A stretch of 42,776 nt of DNA from Actinomycetes bacterium (GCA_023429565.1 JAEZDJ010000029.1:1-42776), one strand, 5' to 3'. Shown: positions 9,055 through 16,732, numbered from the stretch's first letter. Numbers and translations: made by a program. Notes: generated by a model not told the origin, from the sequence alone.

Positions 9055-9084
9055 CCAGTGAAAGAGGCGCACCCCCACCCTCCA
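9055..9084. repeat. 30-bp dispersed repeat, copy A (C-rich)
   Basis: The sequence beginning CCAGTGAAAGAGGCGCACCC and ending ACCCTCCA recurs with a few changes and one indel at 13160-13190. It starts six bases after the IS3 terminal repeat. It may be a scrap of another mobile element's end; no family is assigned. Confidence 0.45.
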
Positions 9085-9200
9085 GTACCAAGGCGTACGC
9101 ACCTGTGTACAGCTTTGTAGAGATGTTGTGCTAGGACGTACCGAAACGACGAGAGTTCGTGTTAATTGGTGGAGTCATACTCGCGAAGAAACTGGCAGGG

Positions 9201-9231
9201 TAAACAGGTGTGTTTACACAACATATATAAT
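9201..9231 (+). promoter_or_regulatory. Dyad and -10-like element upstream of an ORF remnant
   Basis: TAAACA-ggtg-TGTTTA (9201-9216) is a 6-bp dyad followed by TATAAT at 9226-9231. This looks like a regulated promoter that once served the truncated frame at 9263. No good -35 hexamer is visible. Confidence 0.3.
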
Positions 9232-9262
9232 GAACAGGTAATCCGAAGGGCATGGAGGCACG

Positions 9263-9322
9263 ATGATTTCGCAGCTGATAGCCGAGTCTACCGACGCCGA
9301 ATACAAAGCTGCCGTCGAGTGA
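9263..9322 (+). pseudogene. Remnant of an AlbA_2/Schlafen-type ATP-binding protein N-terminus
   Basis: Nineteen codons (MISQLIAESTDAEYKAAVE, then TGA) follow a good GGAGG site at 9254. The peptide resembles the opening of AlbA_2-domain (divergent AAA-4, Schlafen-like) proteins, which begin with a Leu-Ile/Leu, Glu-rich stretch leading to E-F/Y-K. The rest of such a gene (over 300 codons) is absent, so this would be a leftover start. The match is short; the frame could also be a genuine tiny ORF. Confidence 0.35.
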
Positions 9323-9368
9323 AACGGCTGATACGGGTTCGAGTCTCTTTTTTTATATTGGTTCCTGT

Positions 9369-9403
9369 ACAAGAAAATACCAGTTGTAGTAGTATAATCT
9401 TGT
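9369..9403 (+). promoter_or_regulatory. Candidate AbiEi operator overlapping the abiE promoter
   Basis: The inverted repeat ACAAGAAAATA (9369-9379) / TATAATCTTGT (9393-9403) pairs at 9 of 11 positions. Its right arm contains the -10-like TATAAT (9393-9398), 28 bases before the abiEi start. AbiEi antitoxins are known to repress their own operon by binding inverted repeats in the promoter, so this is the natural operator. No clear -35 was seen. Confidence 0.5.
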
Positions 9404-9425
9404 TTTGTCAGCAACAGGAGCTCAT

Positions 9426-10187
9426 ATGGCCATCAAAGACTTCATCGAGAATACCGCAGTGTTCACGCGCACGGAGCTGCTCGCGGCTGCTGGAGATTCC
9501 CAGACCAATCTCAATCTTCTCTCCGAAGCCGTTGGCAGCGGTCGGGTGCGAAGGGTGACCCGGAACGTGTACGTTTCCGACAGCGGACGGTATCGGGCCG
9601 CTGAGGCCAGCCCCTACCTTGTCGCCGACAAGCTGGGAGAGGGCGTTGTCTTCAACTATTCCTCCGCGCTCAACATCCTCGTCGGACTGCATAACGTCAC
9701 GGGGCAGATCTCGCTCTATTCCGATGTGTCACGGAGGAAGACTATAGAGTTTCTCGGTAAGGTCTACATACAATACCCTCGACCTGAGTATCTTGCGGTT
9801 CGCACGCACGCGCTGCCCTCGCAGCAGATGATCACACTCACCGACAAGGAACAGACCATGGTCGACTGCTTGGCGCATCCGGAGCGTTGCGGAGGTCTCG
9901 AATCGTTCCTGCGGAGTGTCTCGGCGCTCAACTTCATCGACCCGGACCATCTGCTGGATCTCATAAGACCCGAGAGCGCGTCGGTTAGAGCACGATGTGG
10001 CTGGCTTCTGGACACCATGGATGCCCGCTGGTCTGTTCCCTCTGATGTCCTTGATCGGATACGGGCGACTTTGGGACACGGTCCCTATTATTTCGAGGGG
10101 AAACGAACATCGACGGCTGGCTGGGTCGGGAAGTGGCGCCTGTACCTGCCGGCACCGGTCAGCGAAGTGGAAGGCTGGCTGGAATGA
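9426..10187 (+). CDS. abiEi: AbiEi-type antitoxin of a type IV toxin-antitoxin system
   Basis: This 253-residue protein has the AbiEi layout: an N-terminal winged helix (FTRTELLAAAG to RVRRVTRNVYV, residues 10-55) followed by the antitoxin body, with YLVADKLGEGVVFNYSSALN and the TLTDKEQTMVDCLAHPE stretch near 145. The N-terminal domain of the family binds promoter DNA, while the C-terminal domain relieves toxicity of AbiEii without forming a stable complex. ATG 9426 is preceded by CAGGAG at proper spacing. An upstream in-frame start at 9405 lies closer to the promoter and lacks a site. The stop overlaps the abiEii start (ATGA, 10184-10187). In phage infection such pairs cause abortive infection. 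Confidence 0.85.
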   Translation: MAIKDFIENTAVFTRTELLAAAGDSQTNLNLLSEAVGSGRVRRVTRNVYVSDSGRYRAAEASPYLVADKLGEGVVFNYSSALNILVGLHNVTGQISLYSDVSRRKTIEFLGKVYIQYPRPEYLAVRTHALPSQQMITLTDKEQTMVDCLAHPERCGGLESFLRSVSALNFIDPDHLLDLIRPESASVRARCGWLLDTMDARWSVPSDVLDRIRATLGHGPYYFEGKRTSTAGWVGKWRLYLPAPVSEVEGWLE

Positions 10188-11158
10188 TCGACAGTCTGGA
10201 AGAGGCACGCCTGACCTTTGACGCCGAATCACTCGAAAAGGTCCAGCGCATCATGGAATACCTCAAGGTACTCGATACCCATCCCGCCGTGAAACACAAG
10301 ATCGCACTTCATGGAGGTACGGCGCTGAATCTGTTCATTCTGCCTCCGGCGAGGCTGTCATTAGACGCTGACCTGAATTATTGTGAGCCTTCCGGAAACC
10401 CCGTGTCCTCTGATGACAAGAAGATCTTTGAGTCAGCGATTCGTGATGTCGCTGACGAGCTTGGCTATAAAATCGAGCCGGGTACGCGGACTCATGCCGG
10501 GCGAACCACGAAACTGGTGTTCAAATCAGCGGCCCTCGGTGCGAGAAGTTTCCTGAAGCTCGACATCGACTATATGAACAGAACACCCCTGCTGCATCCA
10601 GAAGTACACAAGAGCACGATTCCGTTCATAGACACGACGTTTCCGATAAACGCCCCGATTGAGGTAGTCGGCGGAAAGGTCAAGGCAGTTGCGTCGCGTG
10701 TGGTACCACGGGACCTGTTCGACATGACCAGGATTGCCCGAACCGCTGATCTCTGGACATGCGGCAGCGATGAGCTCGACCATCGGATTCTGACCTACTA
10801 CCTTTCGGTGGCCAGTTCCTTTCCAAAGCGGTTTGACATCTTGGAGCGCTTTGACGATCGACAGGGCGAGGTCGAAAAGCAGCTCTGGCCAGTTCTTCCC
10901 ATTGACGGCAGACCAACGGTTCGAGAACTCCAGAGCATGGCAGAAGAATTCGTCCATTGGGCGATGACGCCCTCTTTTTCGGGCGAGGCGAGATACCTTG
11001 AAGCGCTTTCCCGTGGTGAATACCTGCCCGAGATTCTGTTTCCCGAGAATCCGGAGATTGTCGAGGTCTGCGTCTGTGACCCTGCGATGAACTGGAAGAT
11101 GCAGAACCTGCTTGCTGGAATCGCCGAAGGAAAGGTGGAGCCGATATCGTTCGACTGA
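10184..11158 (+). CDS. abiEii: AbiEii-type nucleotidyltransferase toxin
   Basis: This 324-residue protein belongs to the AbiEii/AbiGii DNA polymerase-beta-like nucleotidyltransferases. Visible motifs are HGGTALNLF (G44-N49), the metal pair in LDADLNY (D61, D63), and a third acidic strand LKLDIDYMN near 127-135. RDLFDMTRIA near 180 is typical of the family. Related MenT toxins add nucleotides to tRNA acceptor ends; the exact target of this protein is not shown here. Start ATG 10184 overlaps the antitoxin stop, so the two are translated together. A longer in-frame start (10133) lies inside abiEi and is unlikely. All catalytic residues appear present. Confidence 0.87.
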   Translation: MIDSLEEARLTFDAESLEKVQRIMEYLKVLDTHPAVKHKIALHGGTALNLFILPPARLSLDADLNYCEPSGNPVSSDDKKIFESAIRDVADELGYKIEPGTRTHAGRTTKLVFKSAALGARSFLKLDIDYMNRTPLLHPEVHKSTIPFIDTTFPINAPIEVVGGKVKAVASRVVPRDLFDMTRIARTADLWTCGSDELDHRILTYYLSVASSFPKRFDILERFDDRQGEVEKQLWPVLPIDGRPTVRELQSMAEEFVHWAMTPSFSGEARYLEALSRGEYLPEILFPENPEIVEVCVCDPAMNWKMQNLLAGIAEGKVEPISFD

Positions 11159-11215
11159 ATGCAGCGAGTCACGCTATAATCCCCTCATTCATTCGAGTTG
11201 TGAAGAAATGTCTCA

Positions 11216-11575
11216 TTGCTTTTTGGGGTTGCGAGACAGGGGCTGCAGTCGATTATCTGGATTCCCAAGGAAGCTTTTATCTCTAACTTGACACAAGTCG
11301 TGACGCGGATTGGAAAATTCATCCGCCGTCATAGCTTGGATGAGATGCCTCAGCTCATCGACGTTTTTGTGAGTCAAATGACGCTCATTGGACCTCGACC
11401 TCCTTTGCCTAATGAAGTTATTGCCTACGATGAGAGGACGATGCAGCGCCTGACCGTCAAGCCCGGTTGTGACGGCATATGGCAAACAGCCTTGGGCCGG
11501 CACCATCCGCCAAAGGGGATGCATCTCGAGGGGGCGCACCCTTACTGCTTCAGGCAAGTTAAAGGCGCTACATAG
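11216..11575 (+). pseudogene. Fragment of a bacterial sugar transferase (undecaprenyl-phosphate glycosyl-1-phosphate transferase)
   Basis: Codons from about 11282 to 11500 encode TRIGKFIRRHSLDEMPQLID, MTLIGPRPPLPNEV and LTVKPGCDGIWQ. These are the conserved C-terminal core of the PF02397 enzymes that start exopolysaccharide or capsule synthesis on undecaprenyl phosphate. The N-terminal membrane helix, the catalytic Lys-containing first half, and the end after GIWQ are all missing or replaced by unrelated residues. It is therefore a truncated gene scrap, with no other polysaccharide gene nearby. It ends against the tail of the convergent ATPase gene and overlaps it by about 30 bases. Confidence 0.7.
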
Positions 11576-12801
11576 ACACCGTCTGGGCGGCGGTAGGCAT
11601 AATGTGCCGGTGTGATCACCAAGAGGAATGACGGCTCGCCCATCACGCCATGATCGATTTTCTCGGCAAGTTTTATCAGGTTTGTTGCGCCTTCGTCAAT
11701 TAACCTTGCAGACATCTTCACCTCTACGAGACCCCAACGTCCGTCTCGCAGCACGATGACGACATCCGCCTCGAGGCCTGTGTTGTCCCTGTAATGGAAT
11801 ACTTCACCATCTGACGATTCTGCATAGACGCGCAGATCGCGAATGCAGAGGGTTTCGAACATCATGCCAAAGGTGGACATATCTTTCAGTAATAACTCCG
11901 GACTCGCTCCCAGAGCTGCAGCAGCCAGTGAGGGATCTACATAATGTCGTGTCGGTGTTGTGGTAATTCTTGATTTCGCATGCAGCGAGGGTTGCCACGC
12001 TGCCAGATCTTCAAAGATGTAAAGCTTGCGCAGAGCACTTACGTAAGCATTTACCGTAGCACGTGATAGTTCTCCTTTCTGTGCCTTGATATTTCCTCGA
12101 ATCGTGGACATGTCTGCCTGTGTCGTGCTGCATCGTGCGTAGGCCTGCATTATAAGGCGAGCATAGCGAGCATTGCGCTGTACCCCATCGACACGTGAGA
12201 TGTCTTCTTCGGCGACAACATCGATATAATCGCGTGCGGCAAGGAGTGCTGCCTTGTCGTTCCTTGAAACCACGGACTCCGGCCACCCTCCACGACAGAT
12301 CAGAAAAGCGATATCCTCTATGTCTCCCTGTGCGATGCCTGCTATATCATCAGGGCTATCGAAAAGATCTTTCAATGAAACCGAACCATTTGATTCCCGC
12401 GATTCGAATAGCGTCATTGGTCGCATATCGAGGAAGGAGAATCTACCTGTACCGGAATGAAGCGGCTCTTCACCCGGAGTGGCAGAGCCGGTGAGAATAA
12501 AGTGACCCGATCCATGATTTCTATCTACGGAGAATCGTACTGCATCCCATAACTGGGGAGCTACCTGCCATTCGTCGATAAGACGAGGTTGATCTCCTGC
12601 AAGCAGTAATGACGGCTTCACCTGTGCGATTGCAAGATTGTTCTCTCGCTCATCGGGATCTTGCATATAGAGAATGCTCTTTGCCCGTTGCAGGGCTGTT
12701 TCTGTCTTGCCGCACCACTTAGGACCACGAATAACGACTGCTCCGGCATAAGAGAGTTTTTCATTCAGGGCATTGTCGGCAATGCGGGGGAGGTACGTCA
12801 C
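11542..12801 (-). CDS. AAA-family ATPase with DUF4143 C-terminal domain (1 of 3)
   Basis: This 419-residue protein has Walker A GPKWCGKT (residues 26-33), a Walker B-like LIDEWQ, and sensor FILTGSAT, followed by a DUF4143 domain. The C-terminal EADVVIVLRDGRWGLVEVK has the spacing of a PD-(D/E)XK-like nuclease fold as described for this group. Such two-domain ATPases occur in many copies in anaerobes, and their role is unknown; a link to mobile elements or defence has been suggested by context only. It is oriented leftwards, and its first ATG at 12801 is kept. Its sequence is clearly different from the other two DUF4143 ATPases at 13314 and 21592. Confidence 0.85.
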   Translation of the reverse strand: MTYLPRIADNALNEKLSYAGAVVIRGPKWCGKTETALQRAKSILYMQDPDERENNLAIAQVKPSLLLAGDQPRLIDEWQVAPQLWDAVRFSVDRNHGSGHFILTGSATPGEEPLHSGTGRFSFLDMRPMTLFESRESNGSVSLKDLFDSPDDIAGIAQGDIEDIAFLICRGGWPESVVSRNDKAALLAARDYIDVVAEEDISRVDGVQRNARYARLIMQAYARCSTTQADMSTIRGNIKAQKGELSRATVNAYVSALRKLYIFEDLAAWQPSLHAKSRITTTPTRHYVDPSLAAAALGASPELLLKDMSTFGMMFETLCIRDLRVYAESSDGEVFHYRDNTGLEADVVIVLRDGRWGLVEVKMSARLIDEGATNLIKLAEKIDHGVMGEPSFLLVITPAHYAYRRPDGVYVAPLTCLKQ

Positions 12802-12987
12802 GGCACAGCCTCCTTGTTGTGCAGATTACAACGGTTGTGTTTTACGTATCGTAGCATTTGCGCTATACCGCTGGCAACATTTTTATCATACGTTTTGCAA
12901 CCATCTGATTATACATTTTGCAATTCTGTGAGCGCCATCGCGATTGGAGCAATGTGACGATATCTCGATTTATCGGCGAGCTTGACC

Positions 12988-13094
12988 GCTCCATGCACTG
13001 CTGTTTCGAAAAGAGGGAGAAAGTTGCAACCGAACAAACCTTTGATTCACCGCCCGATGCTCCATGCACTGCTGTTTCGAAAAGAGGGAGAAAG
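12988..13094 (+). CRISPR. Two-repeat CRISPR-like mini-array (36-bp repeats, 35-nt spacer), no cas genes
   Basis: Two identical 36-bp repeats lie at 12988-13023 and 13059-13094. Each starts GCTCCATGCACTG, contains the 8-bp palindrome TTTCGAAA and ends GAGGGAGAAAG. The 35-nt spacer (13024-13058) is unrelated to the repeat. Flanking bases differ on both sides, so the repeat is exactly 36 bp. The 36/35 geometry and the GAAAG end are typical of CRISPR arrays. With only two repeats, no degenerate copy one period away on either side, and no cas gene in the window, it could also be a simple duplication. Confidence 0.45.
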
Positions 13095-13159
13095 AGTCGC
13101 TGGGCTGGCTCAGCCCTATGGATTACAGGAAGAGCCTGAGCTCGGCGGTTTAGACGTCT

Positions 13160-13190
13160 CCAGTGAAAAGGGCACACCCCCGCCACTCCA
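13160..13190. repeat. 30-bp dispersed repeat, copy B
   Basis: CCAGTGAAAAGGGCACACCC followed by CCGCCACTCCA matches copy A at 9055-9084 apart from a few substitutions and one indel. It lies between the CRISPR-like repeats and the GGGGTCTGACCC copy 3. Confidence 0.45.
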
Positions 13191-13221
13191 CATAACCCAT
13201 CCTCCGGCGATACTGCTCTAA

Positions 13222-13243
13222 TAAGAGGGGTCTGACCCTTCGG
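13222..13243. repeat. GGGGTCTGACCC-type repeat, copy 3
   Basis: ATAAGAGGGGTCTGACCCTT is the most complete copy, together with the one at 16305. It lies about 70 bases before the start of the rightward DUF4143 ATPase. Confidence 0.6.
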
Positions 13244-13313
13244 GCGTCATGTATTGAGTGATTTTGTCACATGTGCCATAATCGTTCAACAAGATAACGT
13301 TTAAGGGGCAGAC

Positions 13314-14600
13314 ATGGACATCAAACGAGACGCATACCTCAATAGCCTCATCAGCAGGATGCACAACGGAATGGTGAAAGTTGTCACAGGTATCAGGAGA
13401 TGCGGGAAGACATACCTTCTTTTCAACCTTTTCGGCGATTATCTGCGCGAGTCGGGAGCCGATGAGGCCCATATCATCGAAGTGGCCTTGGATACCGAGG
13501 AGAATGCACGCTATCGAGATCCTTCCATCCTGAACCAATACATCAAATCGCGCATCACCGACAAGAAGTCCCAATACTACGTAATGCTCGACGAGGTCCA
13601 GTACGTGATCGCCGACGAGGAGCTGGAGGGGTTCGAGCCTCCCCGTCTGTACGGCGTGCTCAACGGTTTGCTCCGCATGCGCAATGTGGACGTTTACGTG
13701 ACAGGCAGCAACTCGAAGCTGCTGTCGTCCGACGTTATGACCCAGTTCCGAGGGCGCGGAGATGAGGTTCGCGTGCGGCCGCTCTCTTTTTCCGAGTTCA
13801 TGCAGGGCTTTGAACGGGACGAATATCGAGGGTGGGCGGAATACGTCGTTTTCGGCGGGATGCCCTTGACGTTGTCCATGCACACCGACGAACAGAAGTC
13901 GCGCTATCTTGAACACCTTTTCGTCGAGACGTACCTGAAGGATATCATTGCCAGAAACAAAGTGGAGAAGACTCAGGAACTCGATGACCTGATAGACATC
14001 TTGGCATCTTCGATAGGCTCGCTTACGAATCCGCCAAAGATTGAAGCCACCTTCAAGAGCGTGCTGAAATCGAAGATAAGCGCCAACACCATCGCCTCGT
14101 ACATAGGCTATCTGGAGGATTCATTCCTTGTTGAGGAGGCGCGCCGTTACGACGTGAAGGGTCGGAAGTACATCGGCAGTCCGAAGAAGTACTATTTTGA
14201 GGACATCGGCTTGCGCAACGCAAGGCTAGGCTTCCGACAGGTTGAAGAGACCCATGCCATGGAGAATGTCGTTTACAACGAGCTTCGAGCAAGAGGTTTC
14301 TGCGTCGACATCGGATCAGTTGAGAAGCGCGCGCGGGAAAACGGCAGGATAGTACGAAAGCAGCTCGAGGTTGACTTTGTGGCAAATCTCGGGAGCCGGC
14401 GCTACTACATCCAGTCGGCATTGCACCTGCTCGATTCTGACAAGGAGCGGCAAGAGAAGGCATCGCTGCTGGAAGTGGCAGACAGCTTCAAGAAGATCGT
14501 GCTCGTGCGCGACGTGGTAAAGCCGAGCCGCGACGAGCGGGGAATCCTTACCATGAGCGTGTATGATTTCCTGCTCGATAATGGCAGTCTCGATTATTAG
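13314..14600 (+). CDS. AAA-family ATPase with DUF4143 C-terminal domain (2 of 3)
   Basis: This 428-residue protein has Walker A GIRRCGKT (26-33), Walker B YYVMLDEVQ near residue 83, a TGSNSKLLSSD sensor block, and the middle motif LFVETYLKDIIARN. The DUF4143 domain follows, with KYYFEDIGLRNARLGFRQ and, near 355-380, LEVDFVANLGSRRYYIQ, a nuclease-like strand pattern. It resembles the copy at 21592 much more than the one at 11542. ATG 13314 follows AAGGGGCAG at reasonable spacing. Its function is unknown. No toxin, phage gene or partner adjoins it, only repeats and an IS3 scrap. Confidence 0.87.
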   Translation: MDIKRDAYLNSLISRMHNGMVKVVTGIRRCGKTYLLFNLFGDYLRESGADEAHIIEVALDTEENARYRDPSILNQYIKSRITDKKSQYYVMLDEVQYVIADEELEGFEPPRLYGVLNGLLRMRNVDVYVTGSNSKLLSSDVMTQFRGRGDEVRVRPLSFSEFMQGFERDEYRGWAEYVVFGGMPLTLSMHTDEQKSRYLEHLFVETYLKDIIARNKVEKTQELDDLIDILASSIGSLTNPPKIEATFKSVLKSKISANTIASYIGYLEDSFLVEEARRYDVKGRKYIGSPKKYYFEDIGLRNARLGFRQVEETHAMENVVYNELRARGFCVDIGSVEKRARENGRIVRKQLEVDFVANLGSRRYYIQSALHLLDSDKERQEKASLLEVADSFKKIVLVRDVVKPSRDERGILTMSVYDFLLDNGSLDY

Positions 14601-14625
14601 GAAGACGGCGCTTGGCATTGCCGAC

Positions 14626-14699
14626 CTTCGCTAGAACACTAAGTTAAGGGTTTGAATATTTTGGCGCTCAAAATCAACGGGCCTCAGGTAGCTGAGCGA
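14626..14699 (-). mobile_element. IS3 OrfB C-terminal scrap
   Basis: Read on the minus strand, 14699-14639 encodes SLSYLRPVDFERQNIQTL, the family tail also seen at the end of the IS3 OrfB at 9029. The TTAACTTAGTG sequence after it is also shared. The terminal repeat is degraded (TTCTAGCGAAGG). The scrap is cut at its inner side directly beside GGGGTCTGACCC copy 4. Confidence 0.65.
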
Positions 14700-15001
14700 C
14701 GTATAAGAGGGATCTGAACCCCCAGATTCTGATTTCTCAGGCTATTGGGGCTTCCGTAAGTTGCCAATATGCAAAATCCATCGACCAGAGCAGCAAGGGC
14801 AATGAGAAAGCTTCTCGTTCCGATCGCACGGAAGACGGTAAGACCAAATGCGGCAAGTAGTAATTTCCCGTGTCGAAAATAATTCACGCACAGCAACTCA
14901 TATAACTTCAGAACTTCTAGTGCTATCCATAATTATACTTTTTGCTATTTCGTATAATTAGCAGTGTTGTCTTTCTTGCTTTAGTTGTATTGGAGACCCG
15001 C
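14700..15001. other. Intergenic region upstream of the Fic gene
   Basis: This stretch begins with a diverged GGGGTCTGACCC repeat. A minus-strand frame (14896-14684) encodes a hydrophobic stretch (GKLLLAAFGLTVF) that may be a scrap of a membrane protein, but I cannot place it. AT-rich sequence from 14925 has TATAAT at 14953-14958, a likely -10 for the Fic gene. Confidence 0.4.
14703..14724. repeat. GGGGTCTGACCC-type repeat, copy 4 (diverged)
   Basis: ATAAGAGGGATCTGAACCCC carries two changes against copies 3 and 5 and keeps the leading ATAAGAGGG. It directly borders the truncated inner edge of the IS3 OrfB scrap. Confidence 0.5.
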
Positions 15002-16237
15002 ATGGAATACAAGGAACTGTCCAAGCTGCTTCCCATGAGCTCGTCCCTTGACCGATTTGCAGAGGTTGATTTGCAGGCGGAATACAGGCGTTCCATGCCT
15101 TCATCCTTCGACATTGGGGTGGACGCTGCAAACGGTCGCTTGTTTGTGGCCATGCCGCGGGAGATGTCCGTGCTTTACGAGCGCGTTTTGAGAACCGAGC
15201 GCAAGGTGTCCACGATGATGCTGTCCATACCCCTGATCGCGCAGATGGCATTCACGCGCAGCCTGGTTCTTGAAGAAGTGGTAAACACCAATGCCATCGA
15301 GGATATCCACAGCACCCGCCGGCAGGCCAAGGAAGCCCTTGACTCTGCGGCCGGCGGCAGCGCCCATCTGCGCAGGTTCAAGGAACTTGCCCGGCTTACC
15401 TCGAACTCAGCAAGGCCGAGCACGAAGTGCCCAGCACCCCCTGATGACATCAGAGCCATTTATGACAAAGCTATGGACGGGGAGCCGTCGGAATCGAAGA
15501 AACCTGACGGCAGATTGTTCAGAGCGGAGGGTGCCGACATCACTGCCGGAGGCGTCAAGGTCGTGCACAGCGGGCTAGAGCCGAAAGATCGCATTATCGA
15601 GGCAATGGAGCAGATGCTTGGCCTGGTCCGTCGCGATGACATGCCGGAAGCCATCAGCGCCATAGCTTCGCACTATGTGTTTGAGTATGCTCATCCATTT
15701 TATGATGGAAACGGCAGGACGGGCAGGTACCTTCTGTCCCTCTTCCTGAGCGAGGCGTTTTCTGCGCCGACGGTGCTCTCGCTCTCACGCGCGATCGCAG
15801 AGAACCGCGATGTGTACTACAGGGCCTTCAAGACGGTCGAGGACCCTCTGAACCGGGGAGAGCTGACTTTCTTCGTTTACAATCTTCTGGAGCTTGTGCG
15901 CTTGGCCCAGATGGGCGTCATTGACAGCGTCGAACGCAGCAAGGCATCTTTTGAGGCCATGTCTGGAAAGATGAAAGACTTGGTGGCCCGTTTCAAGCTT
16001 TCCGAGAAGGAAGCGTGTCTCGTGTTCGCGCTTTCGCAATTCGAACTGTTCGGCATGTTTGGATCGGCCTCGCTCGACGAATTGGCGCAGAGCATAGATC
16101 TGGGAAAACAGATGACGAGGAAGCATATCTCGGCACTCGAAAAAAAGGATATTGTCCGCAAGACGGGCTATCGTCCTGCGGCTTTTGCCCTCACAGACGA
16201 AGCCAAGGATGCCTTGGGAAGAGATGGAAAGCAATAA
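15002..16237 (+). CDS. Fic family protein (predicted AMP-transferase) with N-terminal inhibitory-type helix
   Basis: This 411-residue Fic-domain protein has the catalytic loop HPFYDGNGRTGR at 231-242 intact, so transfer of AMP (or another nucleotide) to a target hydroxyl is expected. Upstream, EEVVNTNAIEDIHSTR (about 91-106) matches the position and pattern of the autoinhibitory helix [S/T]xxxE[G/N] of class II Fic proteins: Thr96 and Glu100 are present, but Asp101 replaces the usual Gly/Asn. A C-terminal winged helix (about 330-400) is typical of long Fic proteins. The ATG at 15002, with GGAGA nearby, is chosen over the TTG at 14942, which overlaps the -10-like TATAAT. There is no separate antitoxin gene. 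The target is unknown. Confidence 0.88.
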   Translation: MEYKELSKLLPMSSSLDRFAEVDLQAEYRRSMPSSFDIGVDAANGRLFVAMPREMSVLYERVLRTERKVSTMMLSIPLIAQMAFTRSLVLEEVVNTNAIEDIHSTRRQAKEALDSAAGGSAHLRRFKELARLTSNSARPSTKCPAPPDDIRAIYDKAMDGEPSESKKPDGRLFRAEGADITAGGVKVVHSGLEPKDRIIEAMEQMLGLVRRDDMPEAISAIASHYVFEYAHPFYDGNGRTGRYLLSLFLSEAFSAPTVLSLSRAIAENRDVYYRAFKTVEDPLNRGELTFFVYNLLELVRLAQMGVIDSVERSKASFEAMSGKMKDLVARFKLSEKEACLVFALSQFELFGMFGSASLDELAQSIDLGKQMTRKHISALEKKDIVRKTGYRPAAFALTDEAKDALGRDGKQ

Positions 16238-16732
16238 GGGGCTAATCGCGCATCTGCTCCTGAACGGCGAGCAAAGAATTCCGGGGAAGTGCCTTGTGAT
16301 TATCATAAGAGGGGTCTGACCCTCCAGAGATCATGCGGAGAGGTAAGACATCCATCCATATTTGTTTTGAACCATTAAGTTGCAATGGCCATCTTGCCAA
16401 GACGTTGCAAATACAACAGCAATCTTTAACCGTCATCGCTAGAATCCTGGATTGGTGAACATGCGGCGCGGAGGGTTCATGGCCGCATGCCCTGCCTGAT
16501 CCAATCGAAAGAGAAATCGAGCACAAGGGAGGCGTGCGGGCATGGCGCAGACACGGACGCGTTCCCTGTCACCGCTTGCTCCATCGAGAATAGCTCGTGG
16601 TTCAAAGACCGCGCCGCCCGGTGGGTGAGCACGTGACGAGGGTGACAGCCCCAGCGGTCGAAAAGCACACGGCGGCCGGGGCATCACACCTTCGTCGTTT
16701 TCCATCTTCTACAGAGAGGCTCCAGGCACACC
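16238..16732. other. Intergenic region downstream of the Fic gene
   Basis: No recognisable gene is seen. GGGGTCTGACCC copy 5 is at 16305-16325. The remainder up to 16732 should hold the promoter of the membrane protein. Overlapping frames, including a long plus-strand one from 16597, are Arg/His/Ser-rich shadows. Confidence 0.5.
16305..16325. repeat. GGGGTCTGACCC-type repeat, copy 5
   Basis: ATAAGAGGGGTCTGACCCTC is identical to copy 3 over 19 bases. It is the rightmost copy noticed in the window. Confidence 0.6.

Larger units (their letters stand above)
12802..13313. other. Intergenic region holding repeats
   Basis: This 512-base stretch between divergent DUF4143 ATPases encodes no protein I recognise. 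It holds AT-rich sequence up to about 12930 (probably the promoter of the leftward gene), two perfect 36-bp direct repeats (12988-13094), copy B of the C-rich 30-bp repeat (13160-13190) and copy 3 of the GGGGTCTGACCC repeat (13222-13243). The crowding of short repeats suggests past insertion and deletion here. Confidence 0.6.

Noticed and set aside
9050..9260. Possible tRNA or attachment site after the IS3 end
   Set aside because: No cloverleaf-like pairing or TTCGA-type T-arm could be found by eye.
14684..14896. 70-codon minus-strand hydrophobic frame as a real small membrane protein
   Set aside because: Its C-terminal part runs through the repeat and into the IS3 scrap, there is no ribosome site, and no family was recognised.
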